This document shows, in pieces, positions 18,961-27,676 of a stretch of 64,000 nucleotides of DNA; the stretch's first letter is position 1; each line of letters begins with the position of its first letter. Under the pieces are notes generated by a model, which was not told where the DNA came from, made no database searches, and saw nothing but the letters and a program-made list of their open reading frames with translations. This DNA comes from JAHQVK01 sp036788295 (GTDB lineage Bacteria; Myxococcota; Kuafuiibacteriia; Kuafuiibacteriales; Kuafuiibacteriaceae), in contig DAIQNR010000020.1 of the NCBI GenBank assembly GCA_036788295.1, positions 7,497-71,496 on the forward strand, in the 5' to 3' direction. Position numbers and translations under genes: made by a program.

Positions 18961-20399
18961 ACGAAGCCGGCCAGACGAGCGTGCTCGTACCCCTCATCTA
19001 CCTGGTCTCGGCGATGATGTTCATCTTCGGGATCAAGCGGCTCTCGAAGGTGAAGACCGCCCGAAGCGGCAACCAGCTCGCCGCCGGAGCCATGGCCGTC
19101 GCCGTGCTCGGGGTCCTCGTCGAGATGGGGACCTTTCACTGGGGCTGGGTCATCGTCGGGGTCATCATCGGCGCCTCCCTCGGGGCCTACGCGGCCCTCA
19201 AGGTGGAGATGACCGAGATGCCGGAGATGGTCGCCCTCTTCAACGGCTTCGGCGGGGCCGCCTCGGCCCTCGTTCCGCTCGCGTTCTTCTGGGAGCGGTT
19301 CATGGTTCCGGACGACGTCGCGAGCGTGTCCGAAGCCCTCAACGGCGGAGCGAACGTCATCACCACGGTCCTGTCGATCCTGGTCGGCGGCCTGACCTTC
19401 ACCGGCAGCATCGTCGCTTTCATGAAGCTCCGCGGGACGCTCAACAAGGGCAACCCGATCCTCCTACCGAACCGGCACTACAAGAACCTCGCCATCGCGG
19501 TGGGTGCGGTCTTCTTCGCCTGGGTGTTCGGCTTCACCACCGCCAACGGCTTCGTGGTCAGCATCGGGCTGCTGGTGGTCATCGCCGCCGCGCTCGCGCT
19601 CGGCGTGCTCTTGGTCATCCCGATCGGAGGCGCCGACATGCCGGTGGTGGTGTCGCTTCTCAACTCCTACTCCGGGGTCGCGGCGGCCATGGCCGGCTTC
19701 GTCATCGGCAATCCGCTCCTCATCGTCGGCGGCGCCCTGGTGGGAGCGAGCGGGCTCATCCTCACCAACATCATGTGCGTGGCCATGAACCGGTCCCTGC
19801 TGAACGTGCTCATCGGCGGCTTCGGCCAGCAGGATGGCGGCGGGGGCGGCGACAACTCGGAGTACACGACCGTCACCTCCGCCGGACCGGAAGAGGCGGC
19901 CATGGTGCTCGAGGCGGCCAGCTCGGTGATCATCGTGCCCGGCTACGGGCTCGCCGTTGCCCAGGCCCAGCACACCGTGCGGGAGCTGGGGGACCAGCTC
20001 AAGGCGCGAGGAGCCACGGTTCGGTACGCGATCCACCCGGTCGCGGGCCGGATGCCCGGCCACATGAACGTGCTGCTCGCCGAAGCCGACGTGCCCTACG
20101 AAGAGCTGCTCGAGATGGACGACATCAACCCCGAGTTCAAGAACACCGACGCGGTTATCGTGATCGGGGCCAACGACGTCGTGAACCCGGACGCGCTCGA
20201 CAACAAGACCTCCCCCATCTACGGGATGCCGATCCTCAACGTGCACGAGGCTCGCACCGTGTTCGTGGTGAAGCGAAGCCTGAGCGCCGGGTACGCCGGC
20301 ATCAAGAACCCGCTGTTCGAGCGGAGCAACGCCGTGATGCTCTTCGGCGACGCCAAGAAGATGGTCCAAGACCTCCTGAAGGAAGTGAAGGACCTCTGA
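18957..20399 (+). CDS. pntB: NAD(P) transhydrogenase subunit beta
   Basis: A 480-residue protein. The N-terminal part has about nine transmembrane helices and includes MPEMVALFNGFGGAASALV. The cytosolic domain III (from about residue 290) binds NADP(H): IIVPGYGLAVAQAQ (GxGxxxA), HPVAGRMPGHMNVLLAEA, and VIVIGANDVVNPDA. This completes a three-gene proton-translocating transhydrogenase that supplies NADPH. Translation is coupled to pntAB through a GTGA overlap. A strong hairpin follows 10 bp after the stop. Confidence 0.95.
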   Translation: MNEAGQTSVLVPLIYLVSAMMFIFGIKRLSKVKTARSGNQLAAGAMAVAVLGVLVEMGTFHWGWVIVGVIIGASLGAYAALKVEMTEMPEMVALFNGFGGAASALVPLAFFWERFMVPDDVASVSEALNGGANVITTVLSILVGGLTFTGSIVAFMKLRGTLNKGNPILLPNRHYKNLAIAVGAVFFAWVFGFTTANGFVVSIGLLVVIAAALALGVLLVIPIGGADMPVVVSLLNSYSGVAAAMAGFVIGNPLLIVGGALVGASGLILTNIMCVAMNRSLLNVLIGGFGQQDGGGGGDNSEYTTVTSAGPEEAAMVLEAASSVIIVPGYGLAVAQAQHTVRELGDQLKARGATVRYAIHPVAGRMPGHMNVLLAEADVPYEELLEMDDINPEFKNTDAVIVIGANDVVNPDALDNKTSPIYGMPILNVHEARTVFVVKRSLSAGYAGIKNPLFERSNAVMLFGDAKKMVQDLLKEVKDL

Positions 20400-20409
20400 C
20401 CCGGTTTCG

Positions 20410-20436
20410 CCGAGCCTCGCCTTCGGGCAGGCTCGG
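20410..20436 (+). terminator. Hairpin with UUCG loop after pntB
   Basis: CCGAGCCT pairs with AGGCTCGG (8 bp), closing an inner GCC-TTCG-GGC stem-loop with one bulged C. This is probably the pnt operon terminator. It ends 3 bp before the GTG start proposed for the next gene, so it could also hide that gene's ribosome-binding region. Confidence 0.55.
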
Positions 20437-20439
20437 ACC

Positions 20440-21204
20440 GTGGTGCGCCTGTTCACCCCGCAACTGTCCGATCTTCTCTCGGAGCTCGACCGTTCGAGCG
20501 CCACCTGGATCCGGGTGGCCGCAGCCGAGCTCGAGCGCAGCTTCAGCGAGCGGGGCGGCCAACCCCATCGCTTCTACGCGCTCCCGCTGTGCGCCGCCCG
20601 CAGCCTCTCGAACGCCGAGACCGACACCGTAACCGGGGTCCTCGACGGGCTCCAGATCCTGTTCGACTTCACGGACAACCTGGCCGACGCCGACGAGGAC
20701 GAGCGGGCTGGCGTCGACCACCTCGGCGCCTACGCCGAGATCCCACCCGCGGCCGTTCCCGCACTGGGACCGCTTCTGTGCTCAGCGCTGCTGGTGAAGC
20801 TCGCGGCCCGGTTTCCTCCACCCCGCCGGGGCGCGGAGGCGGCGGAGCGGATCGTGCGCGTATTGGGCCGAATGTGCGCCGGCCAGGCCGAGCCGCCGGG
20901 CAGCCTCCGCCACGAACTGGGCACGGCTGGACACCAGGCCCTGCTGCTCGCGCTGCCGCTGTGGGTGAGTCTCTGCCCCGACGATGGCCCGATGCTGACC
21001 GCCGTAGAGGGGTGGGCGACGCGTTTCGGCATCCTCTGGGCCCGATCCCACCGCTGCCTCGATGAGCCCGAGAGCATCGTGGCCAGGTACAACCGCGCCG
21101 GAGCCGAACGAGAGCTGCGGGCGGCGTGGCCGGATGCATGCCCGTTCCGGCCGGGCGAAAGCCTCGGCGCCGATCGGCTGCTCGGCTCGATGTTGCGTAC
21201 CTGA
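20440..21204 (+). CDS. Possible isoprenoid-synthase-fold (polyprenyl synthetase/ComQ-like) protein
   Basis: A 254-residue, mostly helical, soluble protein that I do not recognise with certainty. Two segments recall class I isoprenoid synthases. LFDFTDNLADADEDE (about residues 74-88) sits where the first Asp-rich motif occurs, after a helix. GWATRFGILWARSHRCLDE lies where polyprenyl synthetases have GxxFQxxDDxxD. The second motif is degraded to CLDE, so a trans-prenyltransferase activity is uncertain. ComQ, which prenylates the ComX pheromone, shares this overall form. The neighbours (small peptide, polytopic kinase) make the comparison worth testing. The start is GTG 20440; a terminator-like hairpin sits directly upstream. 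Confidence 0.45.
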   Translation: MVRLFTPQLSDLLSELDRSSATWIRVAAAELERSFSERGGQPHRFYALPLCAARSLSNAETDTVTGVLDGLQILFDFTDNLADADEDERAGVDHLGAYAEIPPAAVPALGPLLCSALLVKLAARFPPPRRGAEAAERIVRVLGRMCAGQAEPPGSLRHELGTAGHQALLLALPLWVSLCPDDGPMLTAVEGWATRFGILWARSHRCLDEPESIVARYNRAGAERELRAAWPDACPFRPGESLGADRLLGSMLRT

Positions 21205-21275
21205 CACGGGGGCTGCTTGCGAAACCTCGACAGGCGATGCAGTCTTCGGCTCGGCGACTGCGTCGCGGCCAGACC

Positions 21276-21515
21276 ATGATCCCCATTTATCTCACCGAAG
21301 AACTGTTCAAGCTCCTGCTCGAGATCGGCAAGGAAGTGTACGACAAACCTGAGGGCAGCGACACCTGGGAGGTGAGCACACAGGGCCTCGAGGCCTGTGT
21401 GGCGCTGACCGGCGACCCACAGAAAGGGCAGGATCTGGCGACGCGTCTCGCCGACGCCTACAACGGCTACGTCGAGACGGCTCCGCCCGCCGGGGAAATC
21501 CACGCGGTCCCCTGA
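21276..21515 (+). CDS. Small acidic protein, 79 residues, unknown function
   Basis: Begins MIPIYLTEELFKLLLEIGKE and has one Trp, one Cys and no signal peptide or membrane segment. The N-terminal 20 residues form an amphipathic helix and the C-terminus is Pro-rich. It lies between the isoprenoid-synthase-like gene and a histidine kinase gene, 15 bp before the latter's proposed ATG. It could be a peptide signal precursor, a kinase partner or an unrelated regulator. Unlike ComX, it has no Trp near its C-terminus. Confidence 0.5.
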   Translation: MIPIYLTEELFKLLLEIGKEVYDKPEGSDTWEVSTQGLEACVALTGDPQKGQDLATRLADAYNGYVETAPPAGEIHAVP

Positions 21516-21530
21516 CAGCCTGGCCTCCCG

Positions 21531-22958
21531 ATGTTCCCTCGCGGCGCAAGCGGTGCAAGGGCCGACCCCGGTGGGGGTTGCAGCCCGGAGGCACTGCGAG
21601 GCATTCCGTGGGTCGTGCCCGACGCGTTGCGCCGAATGGGAGGGCGGGCGCTGGCGGCCCGGGTGGGGCCGGGTTATGCCCCATCGGCCATAGCGACGCT
21701 GGTCCTCCTCTGCGGGGCGCTGCAGGCTGCATTCCTGCTCCTCCATATCCCCCTCGACGGAGGACCACCCCGGTACGGCTGGATCGGCGTCGCACCGCTC
21801 TCCGCCCTGCTCGCCGCCACCTGGCCGCTCATGCACGTCTCGCGCCGCCGAGCGATGGCCGAGGACGTGGCCGGGTTCGAGTGGGCCTACCTCGTACAGA
21901 ACACGCTCCAGATCCTGTGGGTCGCGCTGCTGTGCTGGATGGTCCACCCCGCGTTCTCCGTGGTGGGCGCGCTCGGGGTCGCGGCCAACCTGTTCAGCGA
22001 CCTGCGGATGTTCCACGACGCTCGGGTCGTCCGCCTGTCCTACTTGGTCCCGGTCGTTCTCTTTCTCGTTTGGCTGCAAGTCGCGCACGGCGGTCAGCGG
22101 GACGCGGTCGCGGCCCAGCTCGTGGTCGGGACTGCCGCCCTCGTGGTCCAGGCGATCATCCACATGGTGGGACCGCAGTACCGCGAGCACGACCAAAGGG
22201 CGGTCGCGCTGGCCCAGGCCGAGCAGAGCGTGACCGAGCTGAGGGACGAGCGGATGATCCTCGGCCGGTACTTTCGCCTGCTCGAAGCGGGCCTCAGCTC
22301 TGGTCGCTTCGCCCACGACGTCCGCACCCCGATCACCGTGATCCGAGGCCAGATCACGAACCTCGAGGAGCTGTCGGACGACATCCCCAACCCGGCCCGA
22401 GCCTCGCTGCGGGAAGCGGCGTCCGACCTCGAGCAGGCGAGCCGGCGCCTGCTCGACATGACGCGGTCGCTGGCTCTCGGCCTCAGGGGCGACGACCAAG
22501 GCGGGCCGATCTCGGCGTCGGATCTCGCCTCGGAGGCCTTGATCGAAGCGGAGAATCGGCTCGCCGACGTAGGGATCCGCATCGGGGCGACCCAAGTGGA
22601 CGTCGAGCCGGCCCTGCTTCCCGCCGGCCTCACCGGGACGGTGGCGAACCTCCTCATCAACGCGGTCAAGCACGGCGGGGAACCGGTTCACCTTGAGGGT
22701 CATCGCCGGCCGAATGCCTACCGGCTCGTCATCAGGGACCACGGACTCGACGGCGAAGCGCGAGAGCGGGCCCTCGAGCGCATGCGGTCGAGCATGAGCA
22801 TGAAGCCTGCCGCCGCAGGCGACGACGACGGCTACGGGATCGGGCTTGGGCTCGCTCGGGTCGGGGTCATGCTGGTGGGCGGCCACATCGAGGTGCGGCC
22901 GCCCACGTCGGGCCGGGGGATCGTGGTCGAGATCGACGTTCCGTGCCGGGAGCCCTGA
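21531..22958 (+). CDS. Polytopic membrane histidine kinase
   Basis: A 475-residue protein. Residues 40-220 contain about six transmembrane segments without a large periplasmic loop, like ComP/AgrC-type peptide or lipid sensors. A short coiled coil leads to a DHp domain with the H-box FAHDVRTPITVIRG. The catalytic domain has the N-box NLLINAVKHGG, a G1-type RDHG and the G2 box YGIGLGLA. All catalytic motifs look intact. No response regulator gene is adjacent, so it is an orphan kinase here. The stop is followed immediately by the GTG of the DyP-like gene, implying co-transcription. The first 35 residues look atypical, so a downstream start is possible. Confidence 0.85.
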   Translation: MFPRGASGARADPGGGCSPEALRGIPWVVPDALRRMGGRALAARVGPGYAPSAIATLVLLCGALQAAFLLLHIPLDGGPPRYGWIGVAPLSALLAATWPLMHVSRRRAMAEDVAGFEWAYLVQNTLQILWVALLCWMVHPAFSVVGALGVAANLFSDLRMFHDARVVRLSYLVPVVLFLVWLQVAHGGQRDAVAAQLVVGTAALVVQAIIHMVGPQYREHDQRAVALAQAEQSVTELRDERMILGRYFRLLEAGLSSGRFAHDVRTPITVIRGQITNLEELSDDIPNPARASLREAASDLEQASRRLLDMTRSLALGLRGDDQGGPISASDLASEALIEAENRLADVGIRIGATQVDVEPALLPAGLTGTVANLLINAVKHGGEPVHLEGHRRPNAYRLVIRDHGLDGEARERALERMRSSMSMKPAAAGDDDGYGIGLGLARVGVMLVGGHIEVRPPTSGRGIVVEIDVPCREP

Positions 22959-24491
22959 GTGGTCCGCTACGACGACGACGCGGACGACGACCGCGCCTTC
23001 TACCTCCCCTACGCCGACGAAGAGGTGGAAGGCGCCGACATCCAAGGCAACATCCTCTTTGGATTCAACAAGCCGAGGCAGCGGCTGCTCGCGCTGTTGG
23101 TCATGGACGGCGGGCGGTTCAGGACCGCGCTCCGCACGCTGCCTCTGGTCTCGTCGGTGGCTGTCCTGAAGCACCGGGCGAAGCGCAAGGAAGACCCGGC
23201 TGCCACCGCCGAGTGGCTGCAAGTAGCCTTGACATTTCCGGGACTCCAGAAGACGTATCCGGACCGCGCGACCGAGCTGAAGTCCCTATTTCCCGACTTC
23301 GCCGAGGGCATGGTTCGGCGGGCCGGACGGCTCGGGGGCCAGCCTGACGAGGCCGCGGAGCACCCGCTGTCGGCCGCCGACGCGGTCCTCCTGCTCGCCG
23401 CCGACGGCGATTCTGCGCTCGAAGGGCTCGAGCGGGAGATCCTGCGTCGCCTCGACGGCTCGGCCCAGACCGTCTTTCCGGAGGCGAGAAGCGCCGCACG
23501 CGAGGAATTCGACGAGCACTTCGACCCGTTCGGCTTTCTCGAGCTCGGGTCGCAGCCGGGTCTGTTCGGGCACATCGAAGTCGATGGCCGGACCCGGTCG
23601 ATCACCCCGAGGCGCACCCCGATCGACCGGCGTCAGGGCATGCCTGGGCAGGCGCTCATCCCAGCCGGAGAGGTGGTCCTCGGCTACCGGCGAAACGGCG
23701 CGGCCCGCCCGATTGGACCGCTTGCCGTCCCGGTTTGGGCCCGAAATGGGAGCTTTCTCGTGGCTCGCCGCTTCCGGTTGGAGGTCGGGACCTTTCACCG
23801 ATTCGTCCACGACACCGCGAAGACCCACGGGGTGTCGCCGGAGCTCGTCGCGTCCCGGATCGTCGGCCGCTGGCCGAGCGGCGCTCCCCCGCTCCGGGCT
23901 CCGTTTCGGGATGAACCGAAGCTCGGGAAGAGCCACTGCGACTGGAACTACTTTCTTCACCGGCGCCAAGTCCCCGGCCTGCCGAACGTGTTCCCGAACC
24001 GAAGAGAGTGCCACGGCCCACGGCCCGGGGTCGAACTCGACCCGCTCGGTCAACTCTGTCCGTTTTCGTCCCACACCCGCCGCATGAACCCCCGCGACGA
24101 CGTCGGGTCCGGAGCAGGGCTTCCCGTTTCGACGGTCGAATCTCTGGGACGGCGCATGGTCCGGAGGTCCTTCTCCTTCGGGCCGCCCCGGACCTCGAGC
24201 TTCTCGAGCCCGCACGAAGACGGTGAGGAGAGGGGGCTCATGTTCCTCTCGTACCAGGCGTCGATCGAGCGCCAGTTCGAAGAACCCTACCGACTGGCCC
24301 TCGACCCGGACGGGATCGCCGCCGGCAGCGGGGTCGACCTGCTGCTCAGCTCCGGCCGGCGCCACGCGACGCTCGGTCGACTCACCCAAGGCGGTCCGTC
24401 CCTCTCGGTCGAGACCGACCTTCGCTTCTCGACGCCAACCGGCGGGCTCTACGGCTTCGTCCCATCGATCTCGTTTCTCCGAGGCCCCTGA
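22959..24491 (+). CDS. DyP-type peroxidase homologue with altered GxxDG motif
   Basis: A 510-residue protein matching the dye-decolorising peroxidase superfamily: ADIQGNILFGFNK near the N-terminus, SHTRRMNPRDD containing the proximal haem-ligand His and following Arg, VRRSFSFGP with the distal Arg, and GLMFLSYQASIERQFE near the end. The distal motif, normally GFxDGxSQP, reads GFLELGSQPGLFG, so the catalytic Asp-Gly pair is Glu-Leu. Haem binding is likely to be kept, but classical peroxide chemistry may be changed. There is no signal peptide. It begins with GTG directly after the histidine kinase stop. Confidence 0.85.
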   Translation: MVRYDDDADDDRAFYLPYADEEVEGADIQGNILFGFNKPRQRLLALLVMDGGRFRTALRTLPLVSSVAVLKHRAKRKEDPAATAEWLQVALTFPGLQKTYPDRATELKSLFPDFAEGMVRRAGRLGGQPDEAAEHPLSAADAVLLLAADGDSALEGLEREILRRLDGSAQTVFPEARSAAREEFDEHFDPFGFLELGSQPGLFGHIEVDGRTRSITPRRTPIDRRQGMPGQALIPAGEVVLGYRRNGAARPIGPLAVPVWARNGSFLVARRFRLEVGTFHRFVHDTAKTHGVSPELVASRIVGRWPSGAPPLRAPFRDEPKLGKSHCDWNYFLHRRQVPGLPNVFPNRRECHGPRPGVELDPLGQLCPFSSHTRRMNPRDDVGSGAGLPVSTVESLGRRMVRRSFSFGPPRTSSFSSPHEDGEERGLMFLSYQASIERQFEEPYRLALDPDGIAAGSGVDLLLSSGRRHATLGRLTQGGPSLSVETDLRFSTPTGGLYGFVPSISFLRGP

Positions 24492-24610
24492 GTGGCCACC
24501 ACCGCGAAGCCTTTCGCGGCTCTTGCTCCCTCCTCCCGCCGCCGACCGAGCGAGGCCGAGCGAATCGCGGCTCAGCTTTCATTCGCGGGTCCTTTTCGCA
24601 TCCGCTCGTC

Positions 24611-25648
24611 ATGGGTACGTTCCGGGGGGTGCGCGCCTGCTCGCTGATCGCGCTGCTCGCGCTCACCGCCGGGCCCGCCCAGGCCCAGGGCCTGCTCTGC
24701 CTCAACTCCTGCCCGTTTGCGTTCGACGGCGAGTGCGACGACGGGGGCCCCGGCTCCCTGACCTCTGCGTGCGTCTTCGGCACCGACTGTGGGGACTGCG
24801 GCCCCCGGACCGCGGGCGGGGGCGGGGGTGCCGGCCTGGCTCCAGGGTTCGGATGCGGGGATGACCGGCCGAACGAACCGGTTTCGGTCTGCGAAAACAC
24901 CTGCCGCACCGCGTTTGACGGGGTCTGCGACGACCAAGGCCCGTGCCCGGTTGGCAGCGACTGCGGCGATTGCGGTCCCCGGACCCTTCCCCGGGGCGAG
25001 CTCGGCGGGTGCACGGCGGGAGGCGCCCCCGCCCTCGCGCTGCTCGCGCTCGGCTTGCTCTGGAGGCGCCGAAGAGTCGTCGTCCTGGTGCTCCTCCTCA
25101 CCGGTCCGAACCCGAGTTGGGCCGGCACCGCCACCGAACCGGACGCGAGCGCGTCCTCGTCGATGGCCTACGTAGAGGGCGGGGGCGTCGAGCTCGTATG
25201 GGGACTCGGGGCGGGGGCGAGCCTCGGGCCCGAAGGGGGAGCCTCCCTCGGGCCCCGGGCCCGGATCGCCGTCGGCCACGCGGTCACCCCCGGGCTGCTG
25301 CTCGGTGGCGGCGGCACCGCGCAGGTGGGGTTGCTGCTCTCGAGGCCGAACACCGACCTCGGTCCGACCAGCGCCGCGGGCGGGCGGGCTCACCTCGACC
25401 TGTTCTTCTCCGCATGCGCCGCGCCGTTTTCCGGCCTGTCTTGCGTCGACGCCGGCGGCTTCGTGGCCACGGAGCTCGCCTGGGGGCTCGAAGGGAGAGC
25501 TTTGGGATCCGAACTCGGCGCCGGCCCGCTGCTCGTCCTTCATGCCCTGCCCCGGGCCAACGGGCACACCGTTCGCTCCACCCGAATCGAGCTTGGCTGG
25601 GACGCAGTGAGGGGCCGGTTCGAACTTCGGCTGGGGTTCGAGCTGTGA
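24611..25648 (+). CDS. Cys-repeat (LNR-like) protein with internal MYXO-CTERM-like tail fused to a barrel-like domain
   Basis: A 345-residue frame. It has a signal peptide (ALLALTAGPAQAQ), then two Cys-rich repeats of the form CxxxCxxAxDGxCDD...GTDCGDCGPR, resembling LNR/Notch-type calcium-binding modules. Next comes GGCTAGGAPALALLALGLLWRRRR (residues about 134-157), a textbook MYXO-CTERM-like sorting tail (Cys, hydrophobic helix, Arg cluster). Such tails are normally terminal. Here the frame continues with a second signal-like segment (LVLLLTGPNPSWAG) and a Gly-rich, beta-barrel-like region ending in FELRLGFEL. This is either a genuine fusion or two former genes that lost a stop. The stop overlaps the next gene's GTG (GTGA). 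Confidence 0.6.
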   Translation: MGTFRGVRACSLIALLALTAGPAQAQGLLCLNSCPFAFDGECDDGGPGSLTSACVFGTDCGDCGPRTAGGGGGAGLAPGFGCGDDRPNEPVSVCENTCRTAFDGVCDDQGPCPVGSDCGDCGPRTLPRGELGGCTAGGAPALALLALGLLWRRRRVVVLVLLLTGPNPSWAGTATEPDASASSSMAYVEGGGVELVWGLGAGASLGPEGGASLGPRARIAVGHAVTPGLLLGGGGTAQVGLLLSRPNTDLGPTSAAGGRAHLDLFFSACAAPFSGLSCVDAGGFVATELAWGLEGRALGSELGAGPLLVLHALPRANGHTVRSTRIELGWDAVRGRFELRLGFEL

Positions 25649-26841
25649 AATCGACGCCGTGGGCCGCTTGGCTGCTGCTCCTTGGGCCCACTCCGGCCTT
25701 CGCTCAGTTCGATCTCGTGGGGCTGTACCAGCACCGAGTGAAGGGCTTCGAGGCGGTCTACTACCTCGAAGCCGACGAGCGCTGGGCCCGGGACCGCCGG
25801 GTCTTCGAGCTGTTCGGGACCCTGAACGTCCTTCAGCGGGACCCGGAAGAGGAGCGGTTCGGGGAGGCGCTCTTTCACGTCAACGCCGGGCTGCTCTTGA
25901 ACCTTCGTCCAAAGGACGGCCCGGTGCAGCTCACCTTGTTCTCGATGGCCAACCAGCTGCGGTTCAGGGTGAACGACATCACCGAGATGCTGCACGGCGC
26001 TCGGGTGACCGTGGAGGACTTGCTCGAGGTCACGCTCGGCGGCTACTGGCTGCTCGAGAACACGAGGCAGAGCTTTGGCACCGGCCAGGCTTCGGTGTAC
26101 TTCGAACTCGGGTTCCCATTCCTTCACGCCCGCTCGAGTTATGTCATCGGACCGCGGCTCGACCGAGGCGCCGAAGACGCGCTGCTGCGGTTCGACACCC
26201 GCTTTTCCTACGAGCAGCTGCGCTTCGTCGATGACATCGGCTTCGAGCTGACCCGCTTCGACCTGAGCGACGCCGAGAACCTGCTCGCGACCGTCGGCTT
26301 CGTCCGCCTGGGTACCGATGCCTTCCGATTTCTCACTGCCGACGCGAGCTGGTCCCTCTCCGAGGGGAGGCTCGCCCACGCGAGGGCGGGCCTCGACCTG
26401 CTCGCGCAGCTCGACGAAGACTTCAACGCCACCCGACGAGGACACTTCGGGACGAACTTTCGCCTCGAAGCGTATGCGACCTTCGCCTCGCCGCTCGCCT
26501 ACCGGCGGTTTCGACCTCGAATCGCGTTCGCCAACGCTTCCGAAGGCCGAGCCGGATTCACGGTGGAGGGCAGCGCCCAGATCCCGGCCAAATGGTTCTT
26601 CACCACCCTGCTCGTGGTGGCGAGCGCCGGGGCCGCCAGCCTCGAGCCGAACGAGCGGACCAGGCAGCGCTACCTCGACACGGCCGTTCAGGTCACCGCC
26701 GACACCATCGAGCACCCAGAGGACGAGCTGTTCGTCCGCTTGACCATGACGTACGCCTACAACGACCCGGCCGTGCTCGAGATGTTCCCCGAGTACTCCG
26801 ACCAACATCGCATCTATTTCACGATGGGGATCATGTATTGA
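25645..26841 (+). CDS. Predicted outer-membrane beta-barrel protein
   Basis: A 398-residue protein. The signal peptide (WAAWLLLLGPTPAFAQ) is followed by FDLVGLYQHRVKGFEAVYYLEA and alternating amphipathic strands ending in HRIYFTMGIMY, with a C-terminal aromatic as in outer-membrane barrels. No known family is recognised. The start GTG lies inside the stop of the preceding gene. The next gene, also barrel-like, begins 19 bp later, so 24611-27520 is probably one operon of envelope proteins. Confidence 0.65.
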   Translation: MKSTPWAAWLLLLGPTPAFAQFDLVGLYQHRVKGFEAVYYLEADERWARDRRVFELFGTLNVLQRDPEEERFGEALFHVNAGLLLNLRPKDGPVQLTLFSMANQLRFRVNDITEMLHGARVTVEDLLEVTLGGYWLLENTRQSFGTGQASVYFELGFPFLHARSSYVIGPRLDRGAEDALLRFDTRFSYEQLRFVDDIGFELTRFDLSDAENLLATVGFVRLGTDAFRFLTADASWSLSEGRLAHARAGLDLLAQLDEDFNATRRGHFGTNFRLEAYATFASPLAYRRFRPRIAFANASEGRAGFTVEGSAQIPAKWFFTTLLVVASAGAASLEPNERTRQRYLDTAVQVTADTIEHPEDELFVRLTMTYAYNDPAVLEMFPEYSDQHRIYFTMGIMY

Positions 26842-26860
26842 TCGCTCGGAGCCATAACCC

Positions 26861-27520
26861 ATGATCGGGCCGGCGCTCTTCCTGTTCGGGCTCGTGAATG
26901 TGCCGGCGGCGGTGGCGGCTCACGGCCCCAGGGTGGCCGAGTCGAGCTTCTCCATCGGTTGGAACACCCACTTTCAGGCGGACACGACCACCTATGGACC
27001 GAACCTGACTTGGAGGAGCGACGGCGGCTTCCTCCTCGGCCTAGGGATTCACCCCGGTCACCAAGAGCGAGGCCCGCGGGCGGTCGAGCTCGGCGTGGGA
27101 GCCTCGCTCGACCTCGGCTACGGATTCGAGCTCGCCCGGCTCCCGCTCGGCGACGGCCAGCTCCGTCTCGGGGCATCTCTGCGGGCGTTTTCTTTCCTTG
27201 GCACCGGGGCCCTCGACGGTCTCGCGCTCGGCGGCGCGGTCGCCACCGCCCTCGGCTTCGCCGGCCCGAAAGGCTCTGGTCTGGATGCCGCCCAGGTCTT
27301 CGTCGAATACCGCCCGGTGGTCGGCACGCTCGAGCAGTCCGAACCCACACTGCACGGGCTCCGCCTCGGCGGACTCATCGTCTTCGATCCATCCGGAGGC
27401 CCCGGGCCGTCTGCGACCGACCGCGGCCCGTGCGTGCTCTTCGGGGCCGCCGTGGAACGCGCGTCCCTGCTCGAGACCGAGGGCACCGCTCTGACCGTCG
27501 AGGTGGGCCTCGTCCTCTAG
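26861..27520 (+). CDS. Small predicted outer-membrane beta-barrel protein
   Basis: A 219-residue protein with a signal peptide ending near VAAHG. The mature part consists of Gly-rich amphipathic strands (FSIGWNTHF, LTWRSDGGFLLGLGI, VELGVGASLDLGYGF) and ends LTVEVGLVL. This resembles an 8-12-stranded barrel. No family is recognised. It follows the larger barrel gene by 19 bp on the same strand. Confidence 0.6.
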   Translation: MIGPALFLFGLVNVPAAVAAHGPRVAESSFSIGWNTHFQADTTTYGPNLTWRSDGGFLLGLGIHPGHQERGPRAVELGVGASLDLGYGFELARLPLGDGQLRLGASLRAFSFLGTGALDGLALGGAVATALGFAGPKGSGLDAAQVFVEYRPVVGTLEQSEPTLHGLRLGGLIVFDPSGGPGPSATDRGPCVLFGAAVERASLLETEGTALTVEVGLVL

Positions 27521-27627
27521 ATCTAGAGCGCTGGCTCGAGCCGCACCGGCTTCGAAGGCGGCAAAACCCGTGCACGAGCGCGGTCCAGAACGCCTTCTCG
27601 ACGTCCGGACGCGGAGCGTTCCACCCG

Positions 27628-27656
27628 TTGACAGGCTCGACGACGACCGATACCAC
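27628..27656 (+). promoter_or_regulatory. Possible sigma-70-type promoter
   Basis: TTGACA at 27628-27633 is a perfect -35 box. It is followed by a 17-bp spacer and TACCAC at 27651-27656, a partial -10. It lies 20 bp upstream of the His-rich membrane protein gene and after the barrel operon. Confidence 0.35.
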
Positions 27657-27676
27657 CTTCTGCAATCGAGTCGCAG

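Noticed and set aside
21276..21515. Calling the 79-residue protein a ComX homologue
   Set aside because: ComX needs a Trp near the C-terminus for prenylation. The only Trp here is mid-chain and the C-terminus is Pro-rich. Only the gene layout is similar.
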